The notes beneath the pieces are model-generated. The model did not search any database and had not been told where the DNA came from. It was given only the letters and a program-made list of their open reading frames with translations. A program made the position numbers and the translations under genes. A stretch of DNA of 64,000 bases from Aegilops tauschii subsp. strangulata (Eukaryota > Streptophyta > Magnoliopsida > Poales > Poaceae), in assembly GCF_002575655.3 (NCBI RefSeq), contig NC_053040.3, positions 352,289,267-352,353,266 on the forward strand, written 5' to 3'. Shown piece after piece: positions 32,801-44,758 of this stretch; position 1 is the first letter of the stretch; the number at the start of each line of letters is the position of its first letter.

Positions 32801-33845
32801 CCTGAAGAGGGTGACATCCGTTAGCATCTTGATAGACAAATAGATAAGTAGAATCAACGGATAGAAATTGCAACATATAGTCTTCACAATAAACATTCGA
32901 GCGAGGATGAACGAATGAATTCCGTAGTAAATCATCACACTTCCATAAGTTGAGAAGCCACTTGAAAAAGATATGGAATCAACATATGTCTTCGAAGCAA
33001 CTCGAATACCAGAATACAAAACAAAACAAGTATTGGCTTGCAGAATAAGCCGGAACAAACATATGATAGAGATTTCGTCCGGAGTTTTCGTGGTGGGGCC
33101 CACACGGGCTCAATCGTACAGCACCATCATGTACAAGGCTGTGCACATGACATACGAAGCGTCCTCGAGTCGGCATAGCCAAGGACTCTTTAAGACACTA
33201 CGAGACCACTGTAAAACCAACCGTGTACAGGCGGACCACTAGACGTCGAACCCCAATCTCATATCATGCGTCTGTCGGAAAAATATCCTAAGGCTACTTG
33301 AATTCCCACTTATAAACTCCCGAAACTTTCTGGTTATGCAATCTGGTGTTGGGGATACAGGGGCACAAAATATATCACCCAAACTAGCAATCCCTAGATC
33401 CAGCTGTATCCATCCGTCAACACATAACCAAGAAACCTTCGGAAATCGTTTACCTCAACCTTCGAAAAGCATCCGTTATACGAGTTATGGCAATACTCCC
33501 GAACTCCCGCCCCAGTACTGGGTGGCGTCGAGGTGATCTCACCAACAACTGCATAAAAGAGATTTCGATGTCGGCGAACCTCAGGTATTCCAGAACTGCA
33601 ACGATAAAATTGTGACGACAACACCTCGGAGCTCAACTCCCCGGGACACTGCCACAACCCCTAAATGTCAGGAGGCACCAAGAACAATGTTCTCGCCACA
33701 AAACCATCGGAACGATTCCAAGATACCCGCGTGATCCTAAAAAAAATTAGTGAAATTTGAGGAGAGAATAGTCAAAACTTCTACGTCAGGAGACCTCACC
33801 AGAGCGACGAAGGGACTGAGGAGTAAAAAGAATCCTACTCTCGAA
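32801..33845 (-). other. Chromovirus leader; primer-binding site deleted
   Basis: Non-coding sequence between gag and the truncated 5' LTR. I find no primer-binding site complementary to tRNA-Met or another tRNA before the LTR homology starts at 33846. The junction therefore marks a deletion that took the primer site and about 0.9 kb of LTR. Confidence 0.65.
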
Positions 33846-36828
33846 CAGCAAAGCCACCCGAATGTGTCGACAAATCCTGATAGGAGCTGCACATATCTTG
33901 TTCTCAGGGCACACCGGATGGGCAAGACGTCGGGTTGGCATAGACCCTGGTTGCCCAGGGGGCGCCGGACATCGCCCAGTTTGGGCCAGCACTCGAAGGA
34001 GCACTGGTCCGGGGTTTTAAAATAAAGATGACCCTCGGGCTCGCGAAAACCCGGGGGAAAAGGCTTAGGTGGCAAATGGTAAAACCAAGGTTGGGCCTTG
34101 CTGGAGGAGTTTTATTCAAGGCGAACTGTCAAGGGGGTCCCATAAATCACCCAACCGCGTAAGGAACGCAAACTCAAGGAACATAATCCCGGTATAATAG
34201 AAACTAGGGCGGCAAGAGTGGAACAAAACACCAGGCATAAGGCCGAGCCTTCCACCCTTTACCAAATATATATAGATGCATTAATTAAATAAGAGATATT
34301 GTGATATCCCAACATAACCATGTTCCGACATGGAACAAACTTCAACTCCACCTGCAACTAGCAACGCTATAAGAGGGGCTGAGCAAAAGCGGTAAAATAG
34401 CCAAACAACGGTTTGCTAGGAAAGGATGGTTAGGGGCTGACATGTCAATATGGGAGGCATGATATAGCAAGTGATAGGTAACGCGGCATGGCAATAGAGC
34501 GAACAACTAGCAAAGCAAAGATAGAAGTGATTTCAAGGGGTGGTCATCTTGCCTGCAAGGTTCTCAGAGTTGTCGAGAGCTTGATCCTCGTAAGCGTACT
34601 CAACAGGTTCCTCGTTCACGAACTCGTCTCCCGGCTCTTCCCAAGACAAGAACACAAACAAACGGAACCACAATCAATCACGAGAAATGCACAAGCAACA
34701 TGATGCGAGACATGTATGATATGCGAGATATGATATGCGATGCATATGCGTGCTCCGGAAGGAAAATGATGAACATGGCAGTAACTTGGCAAACCAATCA
34801 TGCCACTGGAAAGATAAGATGATTTCGGTCGAAATCGATATAAAGATCACCGGAAACGGATGCACGGTTTGCAAATGGCAAGCAAAACAAGAATGACACG
34901 AATCTGCGATTAACAGCATGATAGTACTTAAAATGCAACAAGTAACAATGCTACATCACTCCAACATATCAACAAAGCATATGGCAGTAATCTACGGGAG
35001 ATGCTTGACAAAAGATGAACACTGAGCTACGGCTAGTTCACAACATAACAAGCTCAAACAAGCATGGCAAAAGTGCAAAAGATAACAGGATCACAGACTT
35101 GGTGAAATTACTGGACATGCAGAAAACAGCATCAGGTAGCAATGTTCAGAGCACGAAATCAACATGCTACAGGAACTTAACATGGCAAAACAAGGCATGG
35201 CAGTATTCTACTAAATGCATATGACAAAAGTCCCTTACTGACCATAAACGAAAAAGGACCAGAAGATATGGTGGCGAGCATGTAAACATAGCAAGTTTCG
35301 TTATCAGGTTTCAGACTTGGCAGAATTCAGAGCATAGCAGAAACAATAAGATGAGGACATGTTGGTGAGCTTGATGCACTCACCACAAAGTAATGCATGA
35401 CAAAACAAGCATACCTACAGCAAGATGGCATGTTTATGACGCTATCCATGGCAAGAACAAAAGCATAGCATGTATGGATTAACTACACCAAGCTTGGCAA
35501 AAAATGAATATCATGTTAAGAATCTGACAGAAATATTTTATAGCAAAAGTAGAGAAAGATTGAGTCATGCTATGGCACTCCATAATTACAAACAACTGCA
35601 GGAATGGACCAATTACAACTATATCTACAAAACATTCTTACTGAACATCTCCAAAATATGCATGGATCTCTCTGTAGCATCAAGTTTACATGGCAACAAA
35701 ATAACAACACACAAGGACTTAGAGAAATTACTAAGTCCCCGAAATCAGAAACATTACGGAGCCTACTTTGCATGCTTGTGCTAGTCACCACAGAGATCAC
35801 AAAAATACATGGCATACACCCTTGGAAATATGGCGTGGCATACAACAAAACACATGTAGAGCTCATGCCCATAAGATGCACAGATTAAATGATACAAAAA
35901 TGACAAATCTCCAAGTTCTGATAAGAACCAGAAGATAACAACAACTAGCCCTCTTGCAACAGAGATTTGGGCATCAAGATGACCTCTAATGGACATGGTG
36001 CAACTGAACAAAATGAAGAGCATCACGAGACGAACAATTTGACATATTACACGCGCGAAACAGAGCTATATGCAGAGAGTTATGCACTGATGAACATGGG
36101 CACTTGTCATCAGAATCAAAAGACTTGGGGAAATAAGGGGGTCGGGGGAAAAGTCAACCGTACGGGCTCCGTTCAGATCGGATCGAGGAGGGGCTCGAGG
36201 AGCTCGCTAGTGGCGGTTGCCGACGGCGGCGCGGAGAACGAGGAGGCGCCGGGGAGGCGCGGTGGCCGACGGGGAAGAGGGGGCGGCGCCGGAGGGAGGC
36301 CACGTCGGGCGCTGGCGGCGCCGGCGGGCGCGGCGGCCGGCGGCGGCGAGGACGGCGGGGCCGGCCGGCGGCGGGGCGAGGCGCCGGCGCGGAGGAGAGC
36401 GCGGGCCCGCGGGGGCCAGCTGCGGGCTTCCCGGGCCGCGGGCGGCGCGGCGTACGGCGGCGGGCCGGGCGACACGTGGCGGCCACTGATTGGTCGCGGG
36501 CGGCGGCGGAGAAACGTCCGGCGCCGGGCGGACGTGTCCGGCGCGCGGAGGGAGGCGGCTAGGGTTTGGAGTGCAGTTGTTTTTCGTGAGGGTCACATAT
36601 TTATAGGTAGAGGGAGCTAGGAGAGTCCAAATGAGGTGCGGTTTTCGCCCACACGATCGTGATCGAACGACCTACAGCATGGAAGAGAGTTTGGTGGGTT
36701 TTGGGCTGGTTTTGAGGGGAGTTTTGCTGCAACACACAAATGGACTTTGCGGATGCCCGGTTAACCGTTGGAGTACCAAACGACCTCCAAATGGAACGAA
36801 ACTTGACCGGTGGTCTCCGGGTGGGATA
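33846..36828 (-). repeat. Chromovirus 5' LTR, truncated at both ends
   Basis: Matches 25357-27988 with scattered differences and about 0.35 kb extra sequence around 35690-36010. The inner 0.9 kb (corresponding to 11483-11801 and 24766-25356) and the outer about 0.3 kb are absent. Minus-strand TATAAAT lies at 36605-36599, with the GC-rich leader at 36155-36580. Confidence 0.88.
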
Positions 36829-37703
36829 ATCGTGGTGACAATGGGTTATTCTATTGATTCACTTGATGTATGTTTTGGTGATCAACTTGCGGGTTTCGCC
36901 CATGAACCTATGCATAGGGGTTGGCACACATTTTCGTCTTGACTCTCCGGTAGAAACTTTGGTGCACTCTTTGAGGTTCTATGTGTTGGTTGAATAGATG
37001 AATCTGAGATTGTGTGATGCATATCGTATAATCATTCCCACAGATACTTGAGGTGACATTGGAGTATCTAGGTGATATTAGGGTTTTTGTTGATGCGTGT
37101 CTTAAGGTGTTATTTTACTACGAACTCTAGGGCTGTTTGTGACACTTATAGGAATAGCCCAATGGATTGATCGGAAAGAATAACTTTGAGGTGGTTTCGT
37201 ACCCTACCATAATCTCTTTGTTTGTTCTCCGCTATTAGTGACTTTGGAGTGACTCTTTGTTGCATGTTGAGGGATAGTTATATGATCCAATTATGTTATT
37301 ATTGTTGAGAGAACTTGCACTAGTGAAAGTATGAACCCTAGGCCTTGTTTCCTAGCATTGCAATACCATTTACGCTCACTTTTATCATTAGTTACCTTGC
37401 TGTTTTTATATTTTCAGATTACAAAAACCTATATCTATCATCCATATTGCACTTGTATCACCATCTCTTCGCCGAACTAGTGCACCTATACAATTACCAT
37501 TGTATTGGGTGTGTTGGGGACACAAGAGACTCTTTTTTATTTGGTTGAAGGGTTGCTTGAGAGAGACCATCTTCATCCTATGCCTCCCACGGATTGATAA
37601 ACCTTAGGTCATCCACTTGAGGGAAATTTGCTACTGTCCTACAAACCTCTGCACTTGGAGGCCCAACAACGTCTACAAGAAGAAGGTTGTGTAGTAGACA
37701 TCA
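36829..37703 (+). repeat. 3' end of an Athila-type (Sabrina/WHAM-like) LTR, 5' truncated
   Basis: The sequence ends GTGTAGTAGACATCA, the end of a very common Triticeae LTR family as I recall it. Its 5' part and the rest of the element are absent. It differs from the LTR at 61761-63245, so it is another family or subfamily. The right junction is an exact LTR end against the Tat LTR at 37704, consistent with insertion there. The left junction to the chromovirus LTR is a deletion breakpoint. Confidence 0.75.
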
Positions 37704-38277
37704 CGTGGCAACATGCAGCTTCCAGGCCAACTCATCAAGCGCCTACATGGCGGCATGCAGATCTTCGTGAAGTCCCTACCACCGCGCCACCTCAGCTGCC
37801 TGCCTGCCTACATGGCGCCGCACGCATCGCTGGCCAGGGCGCGTGTCGAAGCGAGGAAGAGCGGTGACGGACGGGACGGGCCTCGCCCCCGTCCCCGATA
37901 AAGCTAGGGGACACCTCAGTTGCGCATTAAATGTGAATTGTCCTGTAATACGAGCGATAAGCTCATAGCACTGTGCGCCTTTCCACCTCCTGTATGCCAT
38001 TGTGGGAGCCCCTTTCGCCTATAAAAGGAGGCCCATGGCATACTGCAGAAGGATTCGGCTCTTTCGAACCACACACTCACCACAGCTAGTTCGAGAGCTC
38101 AAGAACTCTCTGAAATACACCCACCAAAGCAGGACTAGGGTTTTACGCATCCTCGCGGCCCGAACCTGGGTAAATGATCCTCGTGCTGGTTACCAATCCT
38201 GCTCTTCTCGCAACCCTGCGCCCCGGCAACCGTAGTAGGGATTCTTGTGATCCCATAGGTGTCGTTCCACACCGACA
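37704..38277 (+). repeat. 5' LTR of the second Tat element, 3' half only
   Basis: Corresponds to about 54256-54829 of the 3' LTR. It has TATAAAAG at 38020-38027 and ends CACCGACA. The first half was removed with the LTR insertion ending at 37703. Confidence 0.87.
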
Positions 38278-38300
38278 TCTTTGGCGCGCCAGGTAGGGGC
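38278..38300 (+). promoter_or_regulatory. Primer-binding site of the second Tat element
   Basis: After the LTR end comes TCT, then TTGGCGCGCCAGGTAGGGGC, a primer-site form I know from many grass Tat elements. The tRNA was not determined. Confidence 0.65.
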
Positions 38301-38350
38301 ACAATTGTGAGAATTTGGTCTAGTAGTCAGCCTAGCAGATCTTCGTCGCC

Positions 38351-40182
38351 ATGGCTCCCAAGAAGAAGACGGCCACGGCGATCGGCTCGTTGGGAGCCGA
38401 ACGGCCCGTGCTGGTGCGGACGAGCAGTGGACCGGTCGCAGACAGGACCCGGGCCGCGGTCCACGAGCACCAGCATCGCCCTGGCAGTCAGAGCGTGGCG
38501 AGCGGCGTCGTTCGCGCGTCAGATGAACGGCCGCACGTCGCCAGATCCAAAGACGGAGCTGGGCCCCCCGCAGGCGGCGCGGGGCCCTCCAGGGGTGTCG
38601 TTGTGCCACCTCCGGGTGGCGCAGCGGCCTCCAAGACGCCCACACCGGCGACCACTGCGCGCTCTTCCCATGGTGTGCGCGCCGAGCAGCGTCACCACGC
38701 TGGTGACCCTGGGCACCATCGTGGGAAGAGCCCTATGCGTCATCCGCGGGATGAAGGGGTTCAGCATGCCCGCCGAAGTGCTGGCGAAGATGGCACGCAG
38801 CCGCTGGGTCGTAACGGGGCTCCTTCTAACGTAGTTAGAAGTCGAAGCGCGTCGCGATCCACGCAGCTGTCGCCGCCGCCCACGCCAGCAGAAGCTTTGG
38901 CGCGCGCGCAGCTGCTCCTCGACTTCCCTCCTGCTGCGGAGAAGCTCGACGAGTGGAGGGCCACCATTCGGAGCCTCGTTGCCGTCGCCAACAAAGACGA
39001 TCCGCGACCGGCGGGGCGCTCTGGTCGGCGCTCCACCGAGCCATCACGTGCTGGCGCTGGGAGGACCGGGGGAGCTGCGGCCACGGTGCACTCTCCTCCT
39101 CCCCGCCAGCCGCCGCGGGCGTCTGCCCGTCGTGACGACGCTTGTGATAACATCTCTATAGCATTGTCCGACCCGCGGACCCACCGCGACCAGCGCCAAG
39201 TTCTTCGAGAACGAGCTCACGAAGATGCTCGAACCACCATCGCGCCTCGGCGCGATACACGCCACCAGTCGAACAAGCGGGCGGGACCCACCATGGACCA
39301 CCCAGCACCGGGGGGCTCCGGCGGCCTACCTTACGAGGTGGGCTGCCCGGCCTTCACCCGTGAGCTGCGGCAGTTCCAGTGGCCGTCCCACCGCACGTTC
39401 AAGCCCGACGTCGACGAGAAGTACACTGGCAAGACCCATCCGTCCGAGTTCCTCAGCATCTACACCATCGCGATGCAGGCTGCTGGAGCTCGCGACGACA
39501 AGGTTCTTGCCAACTATTTCCCGCTGGCACTGAAGCCCAATGTTATGTCCTGGTTGATGCACTTGCCGGCGGATTCCATTTCTTCTTGGTCGGATCTGTG
39601 CCATGAGTTCGTTGGCGCCTTCACAGGAGGCCACCAAGCTCATGGCCAGGCCAGTGATCTGCATATCATTCCCAGAAGGAAGGGGAAACCCTGCGCAAGT
39701 ACATCCAGAGATTCAGCCTGGTGCAGTACAACATCCCCGACGTTCATCCCGCGGCTGTAATCAGCGTGTTCCATCAGAACGTGCACAACCGCAAGATGCA
39801 CGAAGAGCTGGCGATGACCAAGGTTAAGGATGTGGCCGAGCTCTACGTTCTGGCCGATAGGTGCTCCTGGGCTGAAGAGGGAAGGAAGTACCCCGGCGAA
39901 GACGCCGGTGCGGAAAACGACTCTACCGACGAAGACGCCGCCACCCCGACGAAGAAGGGCCAGCATCGCAACAGGAAACGCAAAGGCAAGGCCGTGCTTG
40001 CCGTTGAAGGATCTGACGACACCGGCGCTGGCAAGAAGGTCAAGGCAGACGCCCCCGGCAAGGAGATTGCTGGGTGCACCGCCTGCCGGGCCTTGGCGGC
40101 TACCGACAAGCCAGGAAGCTCCGGCAAGCAATACTGTAAGATCCACCGCACCAAGGGCCACGACCTCCAGAACAGCCGATAA
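38351..40182 (+). pseudogene. Second Tat element gag, frameshifted
   Basis: Starts MAPKKKTATAIGSLG. A long Arg/Pro/Ala-rich N-terminus (residues 1-330) leads to the Gag core (TFKPDVDEKYTGKTHPSEFL, YFPLALKPNVMSWLMHLP, WSDLCHEFVGAFTGG). A frameshift near 39660 moves the rest to the frame open at 39721 (LVQYNIPDVHPAAVISVF, KVKDVAELYVLADRCSWAEE), ending in a Cys/His motif CKIHRTKGHDLQ and TAA at 40180-40182. Function as for other Gag proteins. The region 40183-40412 continues with a Lys/Glu/Asp-rich linker broken by a stop and shift. Confidence 0.8.
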
Positions 40183-40412
40183 GTCGAGCTGCTTGCTGAG
40201 AAGCAAAGAGCTGAGTACAAGAGGCGGGACAAGGAGAAGGACCAGGATGGTGCTGAGGGATCCGGCAAGAAGCGTGGCGGCCAAGGAGGCCGCCGCGGCA
40301 AGGACAACCAGCAAGAGAGGCCCGCCCGGGGCCGTGACAAGAAACAAGACGAGGATCACGACGAGGACGACGAGTCTGGTGAGCAAGAGTTCTAGAAGGC
40401 TACGGAGGCCAT

Positions 40413-41276
40413 GTGCGTCGATGGTGGCGCCTCATTGCTACTTCTCACCGCCAGCTCAAGCAGTGGGCGCGTGAGATTACAGCAGCGGAACCATCGTTCG
40501 ATGCTCAGAAGCCGCTGAAGTGGTCCAGCACGCCCCTCATCTTTGACACCGAGGACCACCCTGACCGCACAACCGCGGTCGGGTGTTTGCCATTGTTGGT
40601 CTCACCAACGATACGCAACCTCAAGGTGAACAAGATGTTGGTTGACGGCGGGGCCGGCCTGAACTTGATCTCGCCTGTCGTGATCAAAAGACTGCAAATT
40701 CCTGATGGAGACCTCGAGGAAACGGGTACGTTTCAAGGGGTCAATCCGGGGAGGAGCCAGCCGAAGGGGAAGGTCACACTGTCCGTGACGTTTGGAGGAG
40801 AGTTGAACTACAGGACGGAGAGGATCATCTTCGACGTGGCCGAGATCCCCTTGCCCTACAACGGGATCCTCGACCGCCCGGCACTAGCCAAGTTCATGGC
40901 AGCATCACACTACGCCTACAACATGCTAAAGATGCCCGGGCCGTTGACCATCATCTCCGTCCCCTCCGACAAGAAGGACGCGCTGATCTGCGCCGACCAA
41001 CTCTACCGGGAAGCAGTTACAGCAGCTGCCGTCAAGGCACCTGCTCCTGCCGCTGGAGGCCCGGAAGGGAAGGGGAAGCCCGACAAGACCTCTCGCACCC
41101 ACTCCGGCAAGCACGCCTCTTAGGAGTGCTACACTACCGTCGAGGACGTGCCAGAGAGCTCTACCGGCAAGAGCAAGAAATCCAGAGCCGAGCCACCGCA
41201 GACCAAGAAGGTGTCCACCAGGGAGGATGGCACGGGAGGGGCCTTCACCATAGGCTCCACCCTCGACAGCAAATAG
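40413..41276 (+). pseudogene. Second Tat element aspartic protease
   Basis: The frame open at 40413 encodes SSTPLIFDTEDHPD, the protease loop KMLVDGGAGLNLISP, FQGVNPGRSQPKG and YNGILDRPALAKFMA, homologous to the first Tat element's protease. It stops at 41121-41123. The frame that continues into RT (FTIGSTLDSK) ends at a TAG at 41274-41276, directly before the RT linker, as in the first Tat element. Confidence 0.8.
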
Positions 41277-42560
41277 GAAGGCGCGCTCGTCACCTTCCTG
41301 CGGGCGAATGTCGACGTGTTTGCGTGGCAAGCATCCGACATCCCCGGTGTTCCCAGGGAGGTGATTGAGCACCACCTAGCTGTCTGCCTTCATGCACGGC
41401 CCGTCAAGCAGAAGGTCAGAAAGCAGGCTCTGGAGAGGCAGGAGTTCATCACAGAGGAGATCAGGAAGTTGGAAGCGGCAGGTTTGGTGAGAGGAGTGCT
41501 CCACCCGACGTGGTTGGCCAATCCAGTAGTGGTGCGCAAGGCGAATGGGAAGTGGAGGCTGTGTATTGATTACACAGATATCAATAAGGCTTGTCCTAAG
41601 GACTCCTTCCCGTTGCTGCGCATCGACCAGATTGTTGACCCCACGGCCGGGTGTGATCTGTTATCATTCCTCGACGCCTACTCGGGCTACCACCAAATCT
41701 TCATGACAAGAGATGATGAAGAAAAGACAGCATTCATCACCCCATGTGGTACGTATTGCTTTTTACGGATGCCTTTCGGGTTGAAGAGTGCTGGCTCGAT
41801 GTTTGCAAGAGCAGTCCAAATTGGTTTTGAACCTCAGCTCCATAGAAATATGTAGGCATACATGGACGACATAGTGGTCAAAACCAAGGATGGGCCAACT
41901 CTTGTGCAAGATCTGGAAGAGACATTTGCCAACCTGCGCAAGATCAACCTTAAGATGAACCCTGAGAAGTGTGTCTTCGGCGTTCCGTCTGGCAAGCTTC
42001 TCGGATTCTTTGTGTCGCAGCGCGGGATCGAGGCAAACCCAGACAAAATCAAGGCTATTGAGCAGATTGAGGCGCCCAAGCGGATCAAGGATGTGCGTCG
42101 GCTCACCGGCTGCGTCACCACCATGAGCCGATTCATCTCCAAGTCCGCCGAGCGCACCCTTCCTTTCTTCAAAATCTTGAAGAAGGCAGGCCCAATGGAG
42201 TGGACCCCAGAAGCCGAGGCAGCATTGCAGGATCTGAAGAAATACCTTTCCTCCACGCCAATACTGGTTGCGCCTAAACCACAAGAGTCGTTGCTGCTAT
42301 ATCTGGCGGTGACGAATCAAGTGGTCAGCGCCGCACTGGTGGCACAGAGGGAGGTCGACGAGGAGGCAGTGACGGCGGCAGAACCAGCGGATGGCAAGCC
42401 AAAGATTCCCTCGGCAGGGCCTGGTGCCGGCAAGGCGCGGCCCCCGGCAGAGTCTGATGCCACCAAGGCAGTGCCTGCGCAGTCGAGTGAGGTGGTGCAG
42501 AAGAAGAAGATGATGCAGCACCCGGATTACTTTGTCAGCTCCCTCTTGCAGGGGGGCTAG
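41277..42560 (+). pseudogene. Second Tat element reverse transcriptase and RNase H
   Basis: VDVFAWQASDIPGVPRE, then RT motifs GVLHPTWLANPVVV, LCIDYTDINKACP, FLDAYSGYHQI and MPFGLKSAGSMFAR. A TAG at 41853-41855 lies three codons before the active site YMDD. RNase H follows (LLLYLAVTNQVVSAALV). A low-complexity insert (42340-42500) precedes a frameshift near 42550. Confidence 0.85.
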
Positions 42561-43428
42561 GTCGAGGTATTCCGGTGTGCAAAAATTGCTCTTCGGCCTC
42601 CTTATGGCCTCGAGGAAGATGCGTCATTACTTCCAAGCCCACGAGATCACTGTCGTCACCCGCCTCCCATTGCAACGGATACTGCATAACCCAGATGCAA
42701 CCGGAAGGATTGTGGAATGGGCCTTGGAGTTATCAAGTTTCGGTTTGAAGTTTGAAAGTACCTCGACAATCCAGAGCAGAGTCTTGGCGGAGTTCATTGC
42801 AGAATGGACCTCAACGCCTAACGAAGAAATCCAGGAGACCACTCTCCCCGGCAAGGAAGCAGACCGCGATTGGATCATGTACTTTGATGGGGCTTTCTCG
42901 CTGCAAGGCGCCGGTGCCGGTGTGCTGCTCGTCGCGCCCACCGGAGAGCACCTCAAGTACGTGATCCAGATGCACTTCCCCAGGGAGATGTCCACCAACA
43001 ACACTACTGAGTACGAGGGATTGCTCGCCGGTCTCAGGATCGCGGCAGACCTCGGGGTTAAGAAGCTCATCGTCAGGGGTGACTCGCAGCTTGTTGTTAG
43101 GCAGGTCAACAAGGATTACCAGAGCCCATTGATGGAGGCCTACGTAGATGAGGTGAGGAAGCTGGAGGAACACTTTGACGGTATCCAAGCGGAGCACGTC
43201 CCCCGAATGGAGAACGACATCGCCGATTACCTGTCAAAGCGTGCTGCATTCAAGCTACCTGTGGAACCAGGTACCTTTTTGCTCCGGTTAACTCAACCAT
43301 CCGTCGAGCCATCAACGGGGCAGAACAAGCGGAGGAAGTCAGGTCCCACCAAGTACTTTCCTACTGAGCCCCCTGGGCTGCCGGCAAGGGTGCTGCCGCG
43401 GACGCTGGGCCTGCCCAAGAGCAACTAG
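42561..43428 (+). pseudogene. Second Tat element archaeal-type RNase H
   Basis: In the frame open at 42532: KLLFGLLMASRKMRHYF and EITVVTRLPL finish the first RNase H. The archaeal-type RNase H follows with WIMYFDGAFSLQGAGAG, NNTTEYEGLLAGLRIA, VRGDSQLVVRQV and ENDIADYLSK. It stops at 43426-43428. The double RNase H confirms Tat-lineage membership. Confidence 0.85.
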
Positions 43429-43669
43429 CTCCGGCAGGGCGTCAAGCCCTGGCCGTAAAGACAGCCGCTCCCATGGCGGAAGAAATGCCTTTGGTCCTTG
43501 CCGTCGAGCCCCAGGCTCTGGCATGGGCGCAACATGCCGTCTGATTCCTCCAAACAGGGGAGCTTCCTGAGGAGCAGGAAGAAGCGGAAAAAGTAGCCCG
43601 TCGGTCTGCCATGTACCAGTTCGTCGATGACGTCCTGTACAGGAGAAGGCCGAACGGTGTGAAACTGAA

Positions 43670-44758
43670 GTGCATCCCCGGGAGGAAGGACTGGAGCTGT
43701 TGGCAGAGATACATGGAGGCATATGTGGCTCCCACATAGGGTCGAGGGCCCTTGCCGGAAAGGCGTTCTGGCAAGGTTTCTTCTGGCCCACCGCCCTCCA
43801 GGATGCAATGCCACTAGTAACCAAGTGTGAAGCGTGTCAGTTCCATTCAAAGAAGCTTCATCAACCAGCTCAAGCCCTTCAAACAATCCCTCTCTCCTGG
43901 CCATTCTCGGTCTGGGGGCTCGATTTACTGGGCCCTTTCCCCCGCGCTATCGGGGGCTTTGAGTACTTGTACGTTGCAATCGACAAGTTCACAAAGTGGC
44001 CGGAAGTGGAAGCAGTGAGAAAGGTGACTGCTCAGTCAGCCGTCAAGTTCTTCAAGGGACTGGTCTGCCGTTTTGGTGTGCCAAACAGAGTCATCACCGA
44101 CAACGGCACGCAGTTCACAAGCCACACCTTCATGCAATACATTCAAGACCTCGGTAGCAAGGTCTGTTTTGCTTCCGTGGCACACCCACGGAGCAACGGC
44201 CAAGCGGAGAGGACAAATGCTGAAGTGTTGCGAGGCCTGAGAACGAAGACCTTTGACAAGCTGCACAAGAGTGAAAGGCGCTAGATTGATGAGTTGCCGG
44301 CGGTTCTTTGGTCAATCAGGACAACGCCAAATCGAGCCACCAGCCAGACACCTGTTGCCCTGGTATACGGGGCAGAAGCAGTTCTCCCCACGGAACTCAT
44401 ATACGGGTCACCTCGAGTGCTCGCTTATGATGAGCTTGAGCAAGAGCAGTTGCGCCAAGATGACGCGACGCTCCTTGAGGAAGATCGTCTTTGGGCGGCT
44501 GTGAGAGCAGCACGCTACCAGCAAGCCTTGCGCCGCTACCATAGCCGCAAGGTTCATGCCCGAAGCTTTGAGGAAGGCGACCTTGTTCTTCGGCGCGTTC
44601 AGTCGGCCAAGAATTCCAACAAGTTGACGCCAAAGTGGGAAGGCCCTTATCGGGTAATGCGAGTCACCAGGCCCGGTGCAGTCCGCCTGGAGACCGAAGA
44701 TGCTGTCCCAGTGAGCAACTCCTGGAACATCGAGCATCTTCGCAAGTTTTACCCGTAA
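43670..44758 (+). pseudogene. Second Tat element integrase, one amber stop
   Basis: HHCC zinc region (EIHGGICGSHIGSR, CEACQFHSKK), catalytic motifs WGLDLLGPF, ITDNGTQFTS and SNGQAERTNAEVL, then a TAG at 44282-44284 (likely from TGG), and in the same frame AVLPTELIYGSPRV and the C-terminal SWNIEHLRKFYP. The stop separates the catalytic core from the C-terminal domain. 43429-43669 holds the frameshifted linker. Confidence 0.85.

Larger units (their letters stand above)
11483..36828 (-). mobile_element. Gypsy chromovirus (Tekay/Del-like), minus strand, carrying a nested Tat element
   Basis: Order on the minus strand: truncated 5' LTR (36828-33846), leader, gag-pol with C-terminal chromodomain (32800-28349), polypurine tract, 3' LTR (28312-24766 continuing 11801-11483). 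A chromodomain after integrase places it in the chromoviruses. The 5' LTR has lost about 0.9 kb at its inner end together with the primer-binding site, and its outer end is cut at about 36828. The element cannot be replicated from this copy. Confidence 0.85.

Noticed and set aside
32801..33103. N-terminal extension of the chromovirus polyprotein (about 100 codons)
   Set aside because: Hydrophobic, low-conservation stretch upstream of a typical MAPPTRQ start; open by chance.
33104..33845. Host sequence between chromovirus gag and LTR
   Set aside because: It lies between gag and LTR in leader position and shows no independent element ends, so I treat it as chromovirus leader.
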